Below are positions 1 through 9,700 of a stretch of 33,295 nucleotides of DNA, piece by piece (the first letter of the stretch is position 1; each line of letters starts with the position of its first letter). The position numbers were made by a program, and so were the translations under genes. The notes under the pieces were generated by a model, which was given only the letters and a program-made list of their open reading frames with translations, did not search any database and was not told the origin of the DNA. The stretch spans positions 1 to 33,295 of the forward strand of contig JAILRW010000137.1 in the NCBI GenBank assembly GCA_024698005.1, written 5' to 3'. The DNA is from Sphaerochaetaceae bacterium (GTDB lineage Bacteria > Spirochaetota > Spirochaetia > Sphaerochaetales > Sphaerochaetaceae).

Positions 1-230
1 GAGAAAACTCCCTGGTCTGGTCTTGGAGAGTTCTCATCACCAACACTGCATGGCCCACCAGAAAATATGATGCCAACTGGCTTCATCTTCTTTATTTCCT
101 CTGCAGGTGTTGTGTAAGGAACAATAACGCTGTAAACACCAGCCTCTCTAACGCGGCGGGCGATCAGTTGGCTGTACTGAGCACCAAAATCTAGCACCAG
201 AACAGTATCGTGGTCTGTCTTATGCACCAT
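1..230 (-). CDS. guaA: GMP synthase (glutamine-hydrolysing), N-terminal part, cut by window edge
   Basis: This is the first ~77 residues of the class I glutamine amidotransferase domain of GMP synthase, which converts XMP to GMP using glutamine and ATP. The reading includes [20 protein letters not shown] followed by [11 protein letters not shown], both characteristic of the GuaA amidotransferase N-terminus; the catalytic Cys and the synthetase domain lie outside the window. An AGGAGG ribosome site at 233-238 stands 2 bases before the ATG (228-230) and 5 bases before an in-frame GTG at 225-227, so the GTG may be the true start. The gene is divergent from the TtcA-like gene. The family call is secure from the motifs. 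Confidence 0.93.
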   Translation of the reverse strand, partial: MVHKTDHDTVLVLDFGAQYSQLIARRVREAGVYSVIVPYTTPAEEIKKMKPVGIIFSGGPCSVGDENSPRPDQGVF

Positions 231-250
231 ATCCTCCTAAAAACAGGGAT

Positions 251-280
251 ATAATAAGTTAGAGTTTTTTTCTGTGTAAA
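251..280 (-). promoter_or_regulatory. Candidate sigma70-type promoter of guaA
   Basis: On the minus strand TTTACA (275-280) and TATTAT (251-256) are 18 bases apart. The predicted start near 244 would leave a short leader containing the AGGAGG site. The assignment rests on consensus match only. Confidence 0.45.
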
Positions 281-317
281 TATTTATTCCCAACATTTTC
301 GAAAAAAACTACACACC

Positions 318-346
318 TTGTAAACAAGTCCAACTCCTTGTAACAT
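318..346 (+). promoter_or_regulatory. Candidate promoter of the ttcA-like gene, possibly leaderless
   Basis: TTGTAA (318-323) and TAACAT (341-346) are separated by 17 bases. The -10 box ends 10 bases before the ATG at 357, so transcription would begin about 4 bases before the start codon. No Shine-Dalgarno sequence is visible in the last 20 bases before the ATG. Confidence 0.4.
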
Positions 347-356
347 CAAAAACAAC

Positions 357-1205
357 ATGAGTGAAGAAAAGAAGAAAAGAATACTTCCTCCTAACAGGAT
401 CATTGAAAACAGTATTCTCAAGACCTACAGAAGCAGAATTTGGGCTCCCTTTATCAATGCCATCAAGCAGTATGAGCTGATAAAAGAGGGAGACAGAGTT
501 GCTGTCTGTATCTCTGGAGGCAAGGATTCTATGCTCCTTGCGCTTCTTTTCAAGATGCTGCATCGCTACTCTGACTTCCCATTCGAAGTTAAATACCTTG
601 TCATGGATCCTGGCTACAACAAGGCAAACAGAGAGAGAATCGAGGAGAATGCAAAGCTTCTAGATATACCAATCCATATCTTCGAAACAAACGTATTTGA
701 AGTTGCGAATATGCAAATAAAGTATCCTTGCTACCTCTGTGCAAAGATGCGCAGAGGATACCTCTACAAGAATGCAAAGGATTTGGGGTGCAACAAGATT
801 GCACTAGGACACCATATGAATGATGTAATCGAGACAGTTCTCATGGGAATGTTCTACTCTTCCCAGATCCAGACCATGCCTCCCAAGCTTCATAGCAAGA
901 ATTTTGAAGGTATGGAGCTTATCCGCCCACTCTACTGCGTCAGAGAGGACGATATCATAAACTGGAAGAACTATAACAACCTTTCTTTCTTGCAGTGCGC
1001 CTGTCGTTTTACAGAAAACAGCGCAATCGGTGTCAGCGATAGCAAGCGACAGGAGATTAAGGAGCTTATAAGAGAGCTCAGAAAGAGTAATCCAGACTTA
1101 GAGGAATCACTATTCAACAGTGTTCATAATGTCTCTATAACTACCTTCCCTGGCTATCGCCTGCCTGATGGCAAACACTCCTTCCTTGAAAAATACGAAG
1201 ATTAG
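357..1205 (+). CDS. ttcA: TtcA-family tRNA 2-thiocytidine biosynthesis protein (PP-loop ATPase)
   Basis: The 282-residue protein is an N-type ATP pyrophosphatase. The PP-loop SGGKDS sits at residues 53-58. A CxxC pair (C125, C128, in CYLCAKMRRG) and a later Cys pair (C214, C216, in QCACRF) match the cysteines that hold the Fe-S cluster in the TtcA family, and the GHHMNDVIETVLM stretch is typical of the family. TtcA thiolates cytidine 32 of certain tRNAs. Length fits E. coli TtcA (about 311). The family includes paralogues acting on other tRNA positions, so the exact base is inferred. The gene appears monocistronic, divergent from guaA and 83 bases before the lyase gene. It has no Shine-Dalgarno site. 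Confidence 0.85.
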   Translation: MSEEKKKRILPPNRIIENSILKTYRSRIWAPFINAIKQYELIKEGDRVAVCISGGKDSMLLALLFKMLHRYSDFPFEVKYLVMDPGYNKANRERIEENAKLLDIPIHIFETNVFEVANMQIKYPCYLCAKMRRGYLYKNAKDLGCNKIALGHHMNDVIETVLMGMFYSSQIQTMPPKLHSKNFEGMELIRPLYCVREDDIINWKNYNNLSFLQCACRFTENSAIGVSDSKRQEIKELIRELRKSNPDLEESLFNSVHNVSITTFPGYRLPDGKHSFLEKYED

Positions 1206-1288
1206 AAAACACTTGCACTTTATCCCTTTTGGTAGTTAGATATAAGTATAAATGCAACAAAACGCAACAAACTTATCCGGAGGCAGAT

Positions 1289-2533
1289 ATGCATCACGAT
1301 TACGAATACATAATCCACAATGATGGAAATGTAAAGAAGAAGGATCAGAGGCTGGCAAAGGAACTCTTCTCTATCGAACATGCAAGGGACGCAAGAAAAT
1401 TCCATCGCCAGATTCCAGGCTATAAGATGACTCCTCTATCATCCCTTCCACTACTTGCCAACATGCTTGGCTTAGGTGGCATATATATCAAGGATGAAGC
1501 ACAGCGTCTAACACTCAACTCATTCAAGGTAATGGGTGGTTCCTACGCTGTCTATAACTTCATCAAGAAGTATCTGGGAGCAGAAGACAAGGATCTATCA
1601 TTTGAATATCTCACAAGCGATGAGTGTCATGAGAAATTAAAGGATGTTACATTCTGCTCTGCAACTGATGGAAACCATGGTAGAGGACTTGCCTGGGCAA
1701 GTATGGTACTTGGACTCAAGTGCCACATATATGTTCACAAGGATACAAGTAAACCACGTATCGAAGCCATCAGAAAGTATGGCGCAACAATAACAATTGT
1801 TGATGGCAACTATGATGATGCAGTAAGAAGAGCAGCTGAGGATGCCAAAAAGAATGGCTGGTATGTCGTTTCTGACACCTCTTGGGATGGATATACAGAA
1901 ATTCCTACCTGGATCATGCAGGGCTATACTTCAATTCTGCTTGAAGCTCAGGAGCAGTTTGCAGGAATGGGAATTACTAGACCGACCCACGTAATAGTTC
2001 AGGCAGGTGTTGGTGCATTGGCAGCTTCAGTAGTTGGTTTCTACACTGCTCTATTCCCAGATGATCCACCTGTCTTCATAGTGGTAGAGCCAGACAGAGC
2101 TGCTTGCATCTATGAGTCGATAAAGGTGGGAGATGGCAAGCCTCACTCAGTAAAGGGAGAGCTTGAGACCATCATGGCAGGTCTTGCCTGTGGAGACCCA
2201 TCCCCTATCGCTTTCGATATTCTCAATGACAATGCTGATGCTTTCATCAAATGTCGTGATTACGTAGCAGCAAGAGGCATGAGAATCCTCTCCTGTCCAA
2301 TCAGTGGAGATCCTTTCATGATTTCAGGTGAAAGTGGTGCAGTTCCTCTAGGAATTCTCTACTCCATCCTATCAGAGAAGGATAACAAGGAATTGGTCGA
2401 GAAGCTAAAGCTTGATTCCAACTCACTTGTCTTCATGATCAACACGGAAGGTAATACAGACCCAATCGATTTCAGAAGAATAATCTGGGATGGACAGGAT
2501 CAAGTTCCAAAAGAATATAGAACTAGAAGGTAA
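1289..2533 (+). CDS. dpaL: Diaminopropionate ammonia-lyase (YgeX/DpaL type)
   Basis: A fold-type II PLP enzyme of 414 residues that converts 2,3-diaminopropionate to pyruvate and two ammonia. LNSFKVMGG places the PLP lysine at K80 (K77 in the E. coli enzyme), and ATDGNHGRGLAW holds the candidate catalytic Asp127; D196 in DTSWDGYTEIP is the likely second acid. The start is set at the ATG at 1289 because GGAGG at 1279-1283 precedes it by 5 bases. The reading frame extends upstream to a TTG at 1229 with no ribosome site, so that extension is unlikely. Length agrees with E. coli YgeX (about 398). In E. coli the neighbour is ygeY; here a YgeY-like hydrolase lies at 16302-17462. Confidence 0.93.
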   Translation: MHHDYEYIIHNDGNVKKKDQRLAKELFSIEHARDARKFHRQIPGYKMTPLSSLPLLANMLGLGGIYIKDEAQRLTLNSFKVMGGSYAVYNFIKKYLGAEDKDLSFEYLTSDECHEKLKDVTFCSATDGNHGRGLAWASMVLGLKCHIYVHKDTSKPRIEAIRKYGATITIVDGNYDDAVRRAAEDAKKNGWYVVSDTSWDGYTEIPTWIMQGYTSILLEAQEQFAGMGITRPTHVIVQAGVGALAASVVGFYTALFPDDPPVFIVVEPDRAACIYESIKVGDGKPHSVKGELETIMAGLACGDPSPIAFDILNDNADAFIKCRDYVAARGMRILSCPISGDPFMISGESGAVPLGILYSILSEKDNKELVEKLKLDSNSLVFMINTEGNTDPIDFRRIIWDGQDQVPKEYRTRR

Positions 2534-2540
2534 ATATAGT

Positions 2541-2568
2541 TAGACCTCTGCAATCACGCAGAGGTCTA
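2541..2568. terminator. Bidirectional terminator-like hairpin between dpaL and plsC
   Basis: A perfect 11-base-pair inverted repeat (TAGACCTCTGC, six-base loop, GCAGAGGTCTA) lies 7 bases after the dpaL stop and 5 bases from the plsC stop on the other strand. The T-tract is poor on both sides, so termination efficiency is uncertain, but the position between convergent genes is typical. Confidence 0.7.
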
Positions 2569-2573
2569 CTTCG

Positions 2574-3320
2574 TTATAGGGTCTCAAGAGCGGGAAGCGA
2601 GTCGTACTCTGCTCTTATTGCATTTTCAACAACTGAAGGAAGAGCCTTCAACTCCTCTTCGCTCATTCCCTTTGTTTCTATTGGCTTCAAATAAGAAAGA
2701 TAGATGTCATGAATCTTCAAATCCTTAGCATCCTCAAACAACTTCCTTGTGCCTTTGATGCAGACAGGAACAACAGTAGCTCCAACTCTGGTTGCCATCT
2801 TGAAGGAGCCAGCCTTGAATTCATGGATCTTTCCATCCTTACTTCTGGTACCTTCTGGATAGATTGACATGCTGTGACCATTCTTCAAATATTCACTGCC
2901 CTTCAAGATTGCCTTGATGGACTCACGAGGATTCTTTCTATCAAGGAAAACAGAACCAAGTCCAATAAAGAAGGCATTTACAACTGGAACCTTCTTGATC
3001 TCCTTCTTACCGATAAATCCAGTTCTGATTCCAAACGGATAAAGCATGGCAACAATATCCATGATGCCCTGATGGTTTGCAAAATAACAGTAGCATTTAT
3101 TCTTCAGATCGAGCTGTTCCTTTCCCTTGACATGAAGTCTACCACCGATCAGGAATATTACCATGTGTGCAAAGATTCTTATGCCAAAGTAGAGGATCAC
3201 ATCATAGAGCTTGTCCAGCTTCATCTTCTTAAAAAGATATAGGATTGGGGTAAGCAGGACAGATACTGTCATCAATGGGAGTACAATTACTGCTGCAAGA
3301 ATTACTCTTAAGATCTTCAT
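2574..3320 (-). CDS. plsC: 1-acyl-sn-glycerol-3-phosphate acyltransferase (PlsC family)
   Basis: The 248-residue protein adds the second acyl chain in phosphatidic acid synthesis at the inner membrane. An N-terminal hydrophobic segment (residues ~5-30) and a second one (~40-62) anchor it. The acyltransferase motifs are present in order: NHQGIMD (HxxxxD catalytic pair), FIGKKEIKKVP, a GSVFLDR segment, and YPEGTRS (substrate binding). Its ATG overlaps the stop of the upstream ABC exporter by 4 bases (ATGA), so translation is probably coupled. It is last in a helicase-exporter-acyltransferase operon, which would fit membrane-lipid handling by the exporter, but the substrate of that exporter is not shown. 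Confidence 0.9.
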   Translation of the reverse strand: MKILRVILAAVIVLPLMTVSVLLTPILYLFKKMKLDKLYDVILYFGIRIFAHMVIFLIGGRLHVKGKEQLDLKNKCYCYFANHQGIMDIVAMLYPFGIRTGFIGKKEIKKVPVVNAFFIGLGSVFLDRKNPRESIKAILKGSEYLKNGHSMSIYPEGTRSKDGKIHEFKAGSFKMATRVGATVVPVCIKGTRKLFEDAKDLKIHDIYLSYLKPIETKGMSEEELKALPSVVENAIRAEYDSLPALETL

Positions 3321-5047
3321 AGCTCATCTCTCTTTATGTTATACAGTTTTGCGTAGGAACCATTTCTTTCCAAGAGCTCATCATGTGTTCCCTTCTCTAC
3401 TACATTACCCTTCTCGATAACATAAATGCAATCGGAATTGATGATAGTTGAAAGACGATGAGCAATTACAATGGAAGTTTTTCCCTTCGCGATGCGTTCG
3501 AATGCTTCTTGAATCAAAGCCTCTGACTCTGTATCAAGTGCACTGGTTGCCTCATCGAATACCAAAATTGGAGGGTTCTTCAAGAAGACACGTGCAATTG
3601 AAATTCTCTGCTTCTGACCGCCAGAGAGTCTTGTTCCCCTCTCCCCAACTTCAGTATCAAGACCCTTTGGAAGGGAGGAAACAAAGTCATAGAGATTTGC
3701 AACCTTTAAAGCTGCCCAAAGCTCCTTGTCTGTGGCTTCAGGATTTCCATAAAGCAGGTTCTCTCTAATTGTTGAATCAAAGAGGAATACTGACTGCTGC
3801 ACAAAACCAATCGATCTATGAAGAGAGTTCTGAGTAACAGACTTTATGTCCTGGCCATCTATGAGGATTGTTCCTGTCTGACTTTCATAGAAACGTGATA
3901 GAAGATTTACAATAGTAGTCTTACCAGAACCGGATTCACCTACCAGTGCGATCTTGCTTCCGCCCGGAATTGAGAGGTTGAGGTTTTCAACAACCTCATC
4001 CCCATCCCCATTTTCATATTTGAAGGTGACATCCTTGAAATCGATATCGCCATTCTTTATCTCAAGATCGTGAGCGTTTTCGCTATCCTGGATCTCTGGC
4101 TTTATATCCATTACCTCTGTAAAGCGTTCGAAGGAAGCAATTCCTACCTGAAGCTGTTCAGTGAAGTTGATGAGCCTATCAAGTGGAGGAGTAACTACAC
4201 CTACATAGAGTGTGAATGCAAACAGATCTGGGAATTGGATATCTCCCAAAGCAAGCAAGATAGCACCACCTGCAACGGTTACAAGGTAATAGAGCTGTCT
4301 GATGAAGGTCATGCCAGACTGATAAGTTGCCATCTGTGCATACATCTTTTCTCTGCTTCTCTGAAGTACAACATTCTCACTTCTGAACTTGTCAGACTGC
4401 CTCTTTTCATTACCAAATGACTTAACTTCCCTGATTCCCTGAATAGAGTTCTCTGCCTGAATGTTTACATTCGCAATACTCTTTCTTATCTCTCTGTTCC
4501 TGGCCTTCAGTCTTCCTCCGAAGACGATGCCATAAAACAGCATTATCACAAGAGGAATAGCAGAAATTATAGCGAGTTTGATATTCATCATGGCCATCAG
4601 GATATAGGCACCGATGATAGTTACCATTGAGATCAAGAAATCTTCAGGACAGTGGTGTGCACACTCTGTGATATTGAAGAGATCATTTGTAATTCTTGAA
4701 ATAACACTTCCTGTCTTGTTCGCATCAAAGTAACTGAAGGAGAGAGTTTCCAGGTGGTCGAATAGCTCCTGGCGCATCTCATGCTCCATCCAGACACCCA
4801 GAATATGACCCCAACGAATTCTAACATAGGTGAAGATTGCTTCGAAAACGTAAATGAGAAGCATCAGTAAAAAGATGATTCCCATTGCTTTGAAATCCCC
4901 TTCCTTCAAAGGTCCGTAGATCAGATATCTTGTAAGATAAGGGAATATAACAGAAAGTAGGCTTGATAGAGTTGCTGCACTCATATCAAGCCAGAAGAGC
5001 CATCTAAATGGCCTATAATAGCTTATAAACCTTTTTAATAGTTTCAC
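3317..5047 (-). CDS. ABC exporter, fused membrane and ATPase domains (MsbA/LmrA-like half transporter)
   Basis: A 576-residue half-size exporter. Residues 1-~310 form a six-helix ABC transmembrane domain; the nucleotide-binding domain follows. Walker A GESGSGKTT is near residues 370-378, the signature LSGGQKQR near 474, and Walker B ILVFDEATSALD near 490-501, followed by an H-loop in IVIAHRLST. All catalytic elements are intact, so a homodimer is expected. Start and stop both overlap neighbours by 4 bases (ATGA), in an operon with the upstream helicase and downstream PlsC. Members of this class export lipids, drugs or peptides; neither motif nor context fixes the substrate. Confidence 0.9.
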   Translation of the reverse strand: MKLLKRFISYYRPFRWLFWLDMSAATLSSLLSVIFPYLTRYLIYGPLKEGDFKAMGIIFLLMLLIYVFEAIFTYVRIRWGHILGVWMEHEMRQELFDHLETLSFSYFDANKTGSVISRITNDLFNITECAHHCPEDFLISMVTIIGAYILMAMMNIKLAIISAIPLVIMLFYGIVFGGRLKARNREIRKSIANVNIQAENSIQGIREVKSFGNEKRQSDKFRSENVVLQRSREKMYAQMATYQSGMTFIRQLYYLVTVAGGAILLALGDIQFPDLFAFTLYVGVVTPPLDRLINFTEQLQVGIASFERFTEVMDIKPEIQDSENAHDLEIKNGDIDFKDVTFKYENGDGDEVVENLNLSIPGGSKIALVGESGSGKTTIVNLLSRFYESQTGTILIDGQDIKSVTQNSLHRSIGFVQQSVFLFDSTIRENLLYGNPEATDKELWAALKVANLYDFVSSLPKGLDTEVGERGTRLSGGQKQRISIARVFLKNPPILVFDEATSALDTESEALIQEAFERIAKGKTSIVIAHRLSTIINSDCIYVIEKGNVVEKGTHDELLERNGSYAKLYNIKRDEL

Positions 5048-6585
5048 TTTTCCTCTTTCTTTCCAAAGAGAGCCTTGAAACGGCTCCAGAGATTTTCCTT
5101 CTTCTTTGGAGTTGTTGTTTTCTGATTTGGAGCAGAAGAAACGTTGGCCATTGGCTTAACGGTTTTCTTCTTTTTAGGTGCAATCTTCTTGCCACCCTCT
5201 TTCTCGAACTCCTTCCTATAGAGCTTCATTCTCTCTTCTACGCTCATTTTGGAAAGCTTGTTGTAGTCAGCACGGCTTCTCTTCTTTGGAAGATCCTCTT
5301 CCTCTTGCTTTTCCACTCTTCTTTCAGAACGACGAGATGTACTTCTCCTGTTGCTTGAACCTCTGCCTGTAGAGCGATCAAAGGATGATTTCTTTGGTTT
5401 CTGTCTTGAGGAGAAGTCCATTTCAGCACTCTTGTCCTCTACTTCTGGAAGATCCAGCTCATCTATCCAAAGTACTGGAATCTTCATCTGGATGTAGTTT
5501 TCAATTGCCTCAAGGCCATAGATGTAATCTTCGCAGGCAAGAGTAATTGCCTTACCACTCTTTCCAGCTCTAGCTGTTCTTCCTATTCTATGGACGTAGG
5601 ACTCAAAATCCTCTGGGATATCGTAGTTGACAACAAGCTGCAGATCATCGATCTGGAGACCACGGGCTGCAACGTCAGTTGCGACCAGGAACTTGAGCTG
5701 TCCATTCTTCATCTTGTCCAGAGTCTTCAATCTATCGCTCTGGGCCATGTCCCCCATGAGGTACGCACACTTGTAGCCATTGGCAACAAGGCGCTTAGAA
5801 ACCTCTACTGTCCTTCCCTTTGTATTACAGAAGATGAGACAGCTTTCTGGATTTATGTGCTTGAGCAGTCTTAGAAGAACACCAAATTTCTCGCTCTTTG
5901 TTACATGGAAAAGCTCTTGAGTAATCTTCTTTACTGTAATTTCCTCAGGCTGTGATTCAATCTCCTCAGGGGAGTTCATATACTCCCAAGCAAGATTTCT
6001 GACCTTAGTAGAAAGAGTTGCAGAAAGAAGCATCGTCTGCCTTTCAGAAGGCTTGAGCATCATTGAGAACATCTTCTGGATGTCTGGATAGAAGCCCATA
6101 TCGAACATTCTGTCTGCCTCATCAAGAACTACAGTTGTGAACTGTCTGAAATCGATCTTGCCTGATTTGGCAAAGTCGATAAGACGACCTGGAGTTCCAA
6201 CATAGAGGGCAAGGCCTGAGGATATCTCTTCGCTTTGATGAGCATAACCGACCCCGCCATAGAAACAACCGACCTTGAAGCCAGGAATTTGTGAAGAAAG
6301 GAGTTTTGCATCCTTCTCGATCTGTACAGCAAGCTCTCTAGTTGGTGCAACTATAAGGGCAACAGGCAAAGCAAGGCCTGCACTCAATGCCTTCACGTAT
6401 TTCTCAATGATAGTAAGAACAAAAATAGCTGTCTTGCCAGATCCAGTCTTAGATTGGACCATGACATCTTTCCCTGTAAGGGAGATAGGAAGTACCATGC
6501 TCTGTACATTGGTACACTCCTGAAAACCTGCCTGACTTATACCGGCAAGTGTGGCCTCGTTAAGGCCTAGTTCTGTGAATTTCAT
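5044..6585 (-). CDS. DEAD-box ATP-dependent RNA helicase with basic C-terminal tail
   Basis: The 513-residue protein has a full set of DEAD-box motifs: Q motif (F3, Q28), motif I SKTGSGKT (45-52), PTRELA, TPGRLID, DEAD (155-158), SAT, then the second RecA domain with IFCNTKGRT, ATDVAARGLQ and HRIGRTARAG. Residues from ~380 onward are a low-complexity, Lys/Arg/Ser-rich tail, commonly an RNA-binding tether in RhlE/CsdA-type helicases. It remodels RNA, for example during ribosome assembly or decay in the cold; the specific paralogue cannot be told. It is the first gene of the operon. The upstream region has TATAAC at 6597-6602 and a weak AGGA at 6593-6596, nine or so bases before the ATG. Confidence 0.92.
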   Translation of the reverse strand: MKFTELGLNEATLAGISQAGFQECTNVQSMVLPISLTGKDVMVQSKTGSGKTAIFVLTIIEKYVKALSAGLALPVALIVAPTRELAVQIEKDAKLLSSQIPGFKVGCFYGGVGYAHQSEEISSGLALYVGTPGRLIDFAKSGKIDFRQFTTVVLDEADRMFDMGFYPDIQKMFSMMLKPSERQTMLLSATLSTKVRNLAWEYMNSPEEIESQPEEITVKKITQELFHVTKSEKFGVLLRLLKHINPESCLIFCNTKGRTVEVSKRLVANGYKCAYLMGDMAQSDRLKTLDKMKNGQLKFLVATDVAARGLQIDDLQLVVNYDIPEDFESYVHRIGRTARAGKSGKAITLACEDYIYGLEAIENYIQMKIPVLWIDELDLPEVEDKSAEMDFSSRQKPKKSSFDRSTGRGSSNRRSTSRRSERRVEKQEEEDLPKKRSRADYNKLSKMSVEERMKLYRKEFEKEGGKKIAPKKKKTVKPMANVSSAPNQKTTTPKKKENLWSRFKALFGKKEEK

Positions 6586-6689
6586 ATATGTATCCTGTTA
6601 TAACAGTTGTATTTCTTTCGTTTTAGCCCTTGCAGAATAAGGATTATCACTCGTTTTGTCTATGCCTAGAAAATATATTTTTCATCAAG

Positions 6690-6727
6690 GTAAATAATTA
6701 GCAGAGCCTTGTTGCGCAAAGCTCTGC
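6690..6727 (-). terminator. Probable rho-independent terminator of the mnmE-mnmG-rsmG-ftsK operon
   Basis: On the minus strand GCAGAGC and GCTCTGC (6721-6727 and 6701-6707) enclose a 13-base loop that contains extra TTG/CAA pairing, followed by an AT-rich tract (TAATTATTT). It lies just after the ftsK stop. Confidence 0.65.
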
Positions 6728-6733
6728 AATTGA

Positions 6734-9700
6734 TCATTCATACCTGAGTACTTCTCTAGGTTTACTGCCGTTGGCAGGTCCTACAAGGCCTTCCTCTTCC
6801 ATCTGCTCGACAATTCTGGCAGCCTTGTTATAGCCAATTCCCAGTCTTCTTTGCAGATAGGAAGCGCTTGCACACTTTCTCTCCCAGATGATGGCCTTTG
6901 CTCTCTCGTAGAGGTCTCCATCAGTTCCTACGCTGCTACTGGACTCTGAATAACCATCATCCTCGTCCTCTACATCGTCCTCAAAGATCGATTCATCGAG
7001 GTAGTCAGGCTCTCCCTGACTCTTTGCATAGCGTACAATTTCAAAGACCTCATCATCAGAGAGGAAACAGCCCTGAAGACGATTGGTACCGTAACCAACA
7101 TTCATCAGCATATCACCTCTGCCGAGCAGGTTCTCTGCTCCACCCTCACCCAGAATGATACCAGAATCGATACCGCTAGCTACCCTGAAGGCGATCCTTG
7201 CTGGAATGTTGGCCTTGATAACACCAGTGACGACCTGTGCAGATGGTCTCTGGGTTGCCAGTACTACATGAATACCAGCAGCCCTGGCCTTCTGCAAGAG
7301 TCTCTGTAGGTATCCTTCCATCTCCTTTCCAACGGTGAGCATCAAGTCTGCATACTCATCCATGATAAGGACGATGTATGGAAGCTTTTCAGTAGCATAT
7401 CCCATCTCATGAATTCTATCGTTATAGGCGTCGATCTTTCTAAGTCCCATCTGTGAAAGTAGTGAATACCTTCTCTCCATCTCATCACAGAGCCATGAAA
7501 GCATCTTGAGAACTCTCTTGTTATCTGTAATTACAGGAGTAAGAAGATGAGGAAGCCCATTGTATACAGTGAGCTCTACGACCTTTGGGTCAACCATTAT
7601 CAACCTGACTTCCTTAGGGCTCTTTGAATACAGAATTGAGGCGATAAGGGAGTTGATACAGACAGACTTACCAGAGCCAGTAGTACCAGCGATGAGAAGA
7701 TGTGGGGTCTTGGCAACATCGACAAGCTGTGGCTCACCATAGATGTTTCTTCCAAGCAGAAGAGGAACCGCTGCATTCTTTGAGTTGAGAGTTGGCAAGA
7801 GTTCCTTGAAACCTACAGTTGCAACCTTGTCATTTGGAACCTCGACACCGATTTCACTTCTTCCTGGGATAGGAGCAAGAATTCTTACATTCTTTCCACC
7901 AATTGCCAGCTTGATATTCTGCTCAAGTCTCTTGACCGCATTTACCATGATTCCTGGAGCAAGGTCATAGCAGAACATGGTGACAGATGGTCCCTTGACT
8001 GCATTCTTGTAGAACACCTCTACCCTGAACTCATGCATCGTATCCTGAATACGCTGTCCAACCATGTCAGTGCGCTCGTCAACTGCATAGCTGGAGGTTG
8101 GATAGTCAACGAGCAGGGAAATAGGAGGTGGGTTGTATCCCTTTCTCTGTCTGGCCTTGATCGCATCAAGGCCTGCCTCATTGCTTGCAAGCCCTGCGAC
8201 ACCAACCTTGAATTCAACCTCCTGACTCTTGGTAAGAGGAGCTTCTCTAGGCTTTACATCTTCAACAACGAAACCATTGACACCCTTGGCAGTGCTCTCC
8301 TTCTGGTAGTAGCCAGTATCCCTTGGAAGCTCATTGTCACTTGTACGAACACTCTCATAGATCGGTCTTCTTTTGTGTTCTGGTTCTGGAGCGAAGGTCT
8401 CTTCTCCGATGTCGATCACTTCCTCTTCCCCATAGATTTCCTTTCTAGGTGAAGTGTTAGTGCTCATCTTTGGAGTACTTTCTGTATATCTTTCTGCGGC
8501 TTTTACAGGTGCCTTCTCTGCAGGCTTCTTCTGGAGAGCCTCGAAGAGTTTATAGCGAGGATGGGAAGGAGATAGTGATGACGGTGCAAAACTTATCTCT
8601 TCCTTCTTTGGCTCCTCTTTTCTCTCCTCTCTGAGCCTATCTTCAGCCCTGTTCTCTTCTGGAGTCTTCTTCAAGGATTCGAATAGCTTGTACCTTGGGT
8701 GGTTAGGAGACAGGTTTGAAGGAGCAAAGTTGCTTGTATTGCTCTTCTGCTCTTCTGCTGTTGTAACAGGTTTTGGGTTCGAATTCTTCAAGGACTCGAA
8801 CATCTTGTACCTTGGATGGTTAGGAGACAGATTAGAAGGAGCGATACTAGAGCTTGGCTTTGATTCACGAACTGGAGTCTCATCCTCATAGAATCCCTTG
8901 ATAGGACCTATATTGTCAGGCCTCTTGGTATCCATGCTCTTATCTGCTGCCTCTGCAATTGAGCTGAAGAAGAGACCTGCATTCGCTTCAGGTTCCTTCT
9001 TCTCCTCTTCAATCTTTGCAGATGTGAATGCAGGTGAACTGACAGGAGCTGTTTCCTTTATTTCAATTACTGGAGCAGCTGGTATGCTTTTTTCTTCGCC
9101 AGAAGAGAAATCTGGCATCCTGCTATAGCTTGGAACCCAGAAAGAACCTGAATTATTGATTTTGGAGACTGAGGCTGGCTCGCTATTTCTTTCTTCCATC
9201 CTGGCTCTATCACGTCTGAGTTCATCGAACTCCATTTTCTTTTCTTCTCTCTTTACGCGAAGAGCCTCTTCCTGAAGCATTATCTCCTCTTCTTCCTGCT
9301 TCTTCTCTTCTGCCATTCTGGCATTGAGCTGCTTAGACTCCTGCTTTTTCAACCTCTCTTCAGCCTTCTTCTGCTTTGAAAGGGCTTTCATTTCCTTCTT
9401 TTCCATTCTGAGAGCCTTCTTGGCAGCTCTCATCTCTTTCTTCTCGTTTCTTATTTCCTTAGCGCTCTTCTTTGCTTCCTCTTCAAGTATTCTCTTGTCC
9501 CTCACATGATCTGTACGGTTCAAGAAGAGAGCAAACTTAAAAAGTAGGAAGGTTACTAAGATTTCAACTAAAAGAATCAAAGGAGCGTAGAACTCTGGAA
9601 GAGTACTAAGCTTCGAAACAAAGAAGGTAGGTGTTGTGATACCATCGAGGGTATTTACTACTACAACTATAGAAAAATACAAGATTGCAAAAGCAAAGGT

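Noticed and set aside
1229-1288. Longer N-terminus for the diaminopropionate ammonia-lyase from a TTG at 1229
   Set aside because: The stretch has no ribosome site, while the ATG at 1289 has GGAGG at correct spacing and the resulting length fits the family.
8033-8452. Several long plus-strand frames opposite ftsK
   Set aside because: They follow from the codon bias of ftsK; the Phe/Ser-rich translations match the complement of its Lys/Glu-rich linker.
8531-8845. Non-coding tandem repeat or recombination site
   Set aside because: The three copies keep the reading frame and the amino acids while codons differ, so they are protein repeats.
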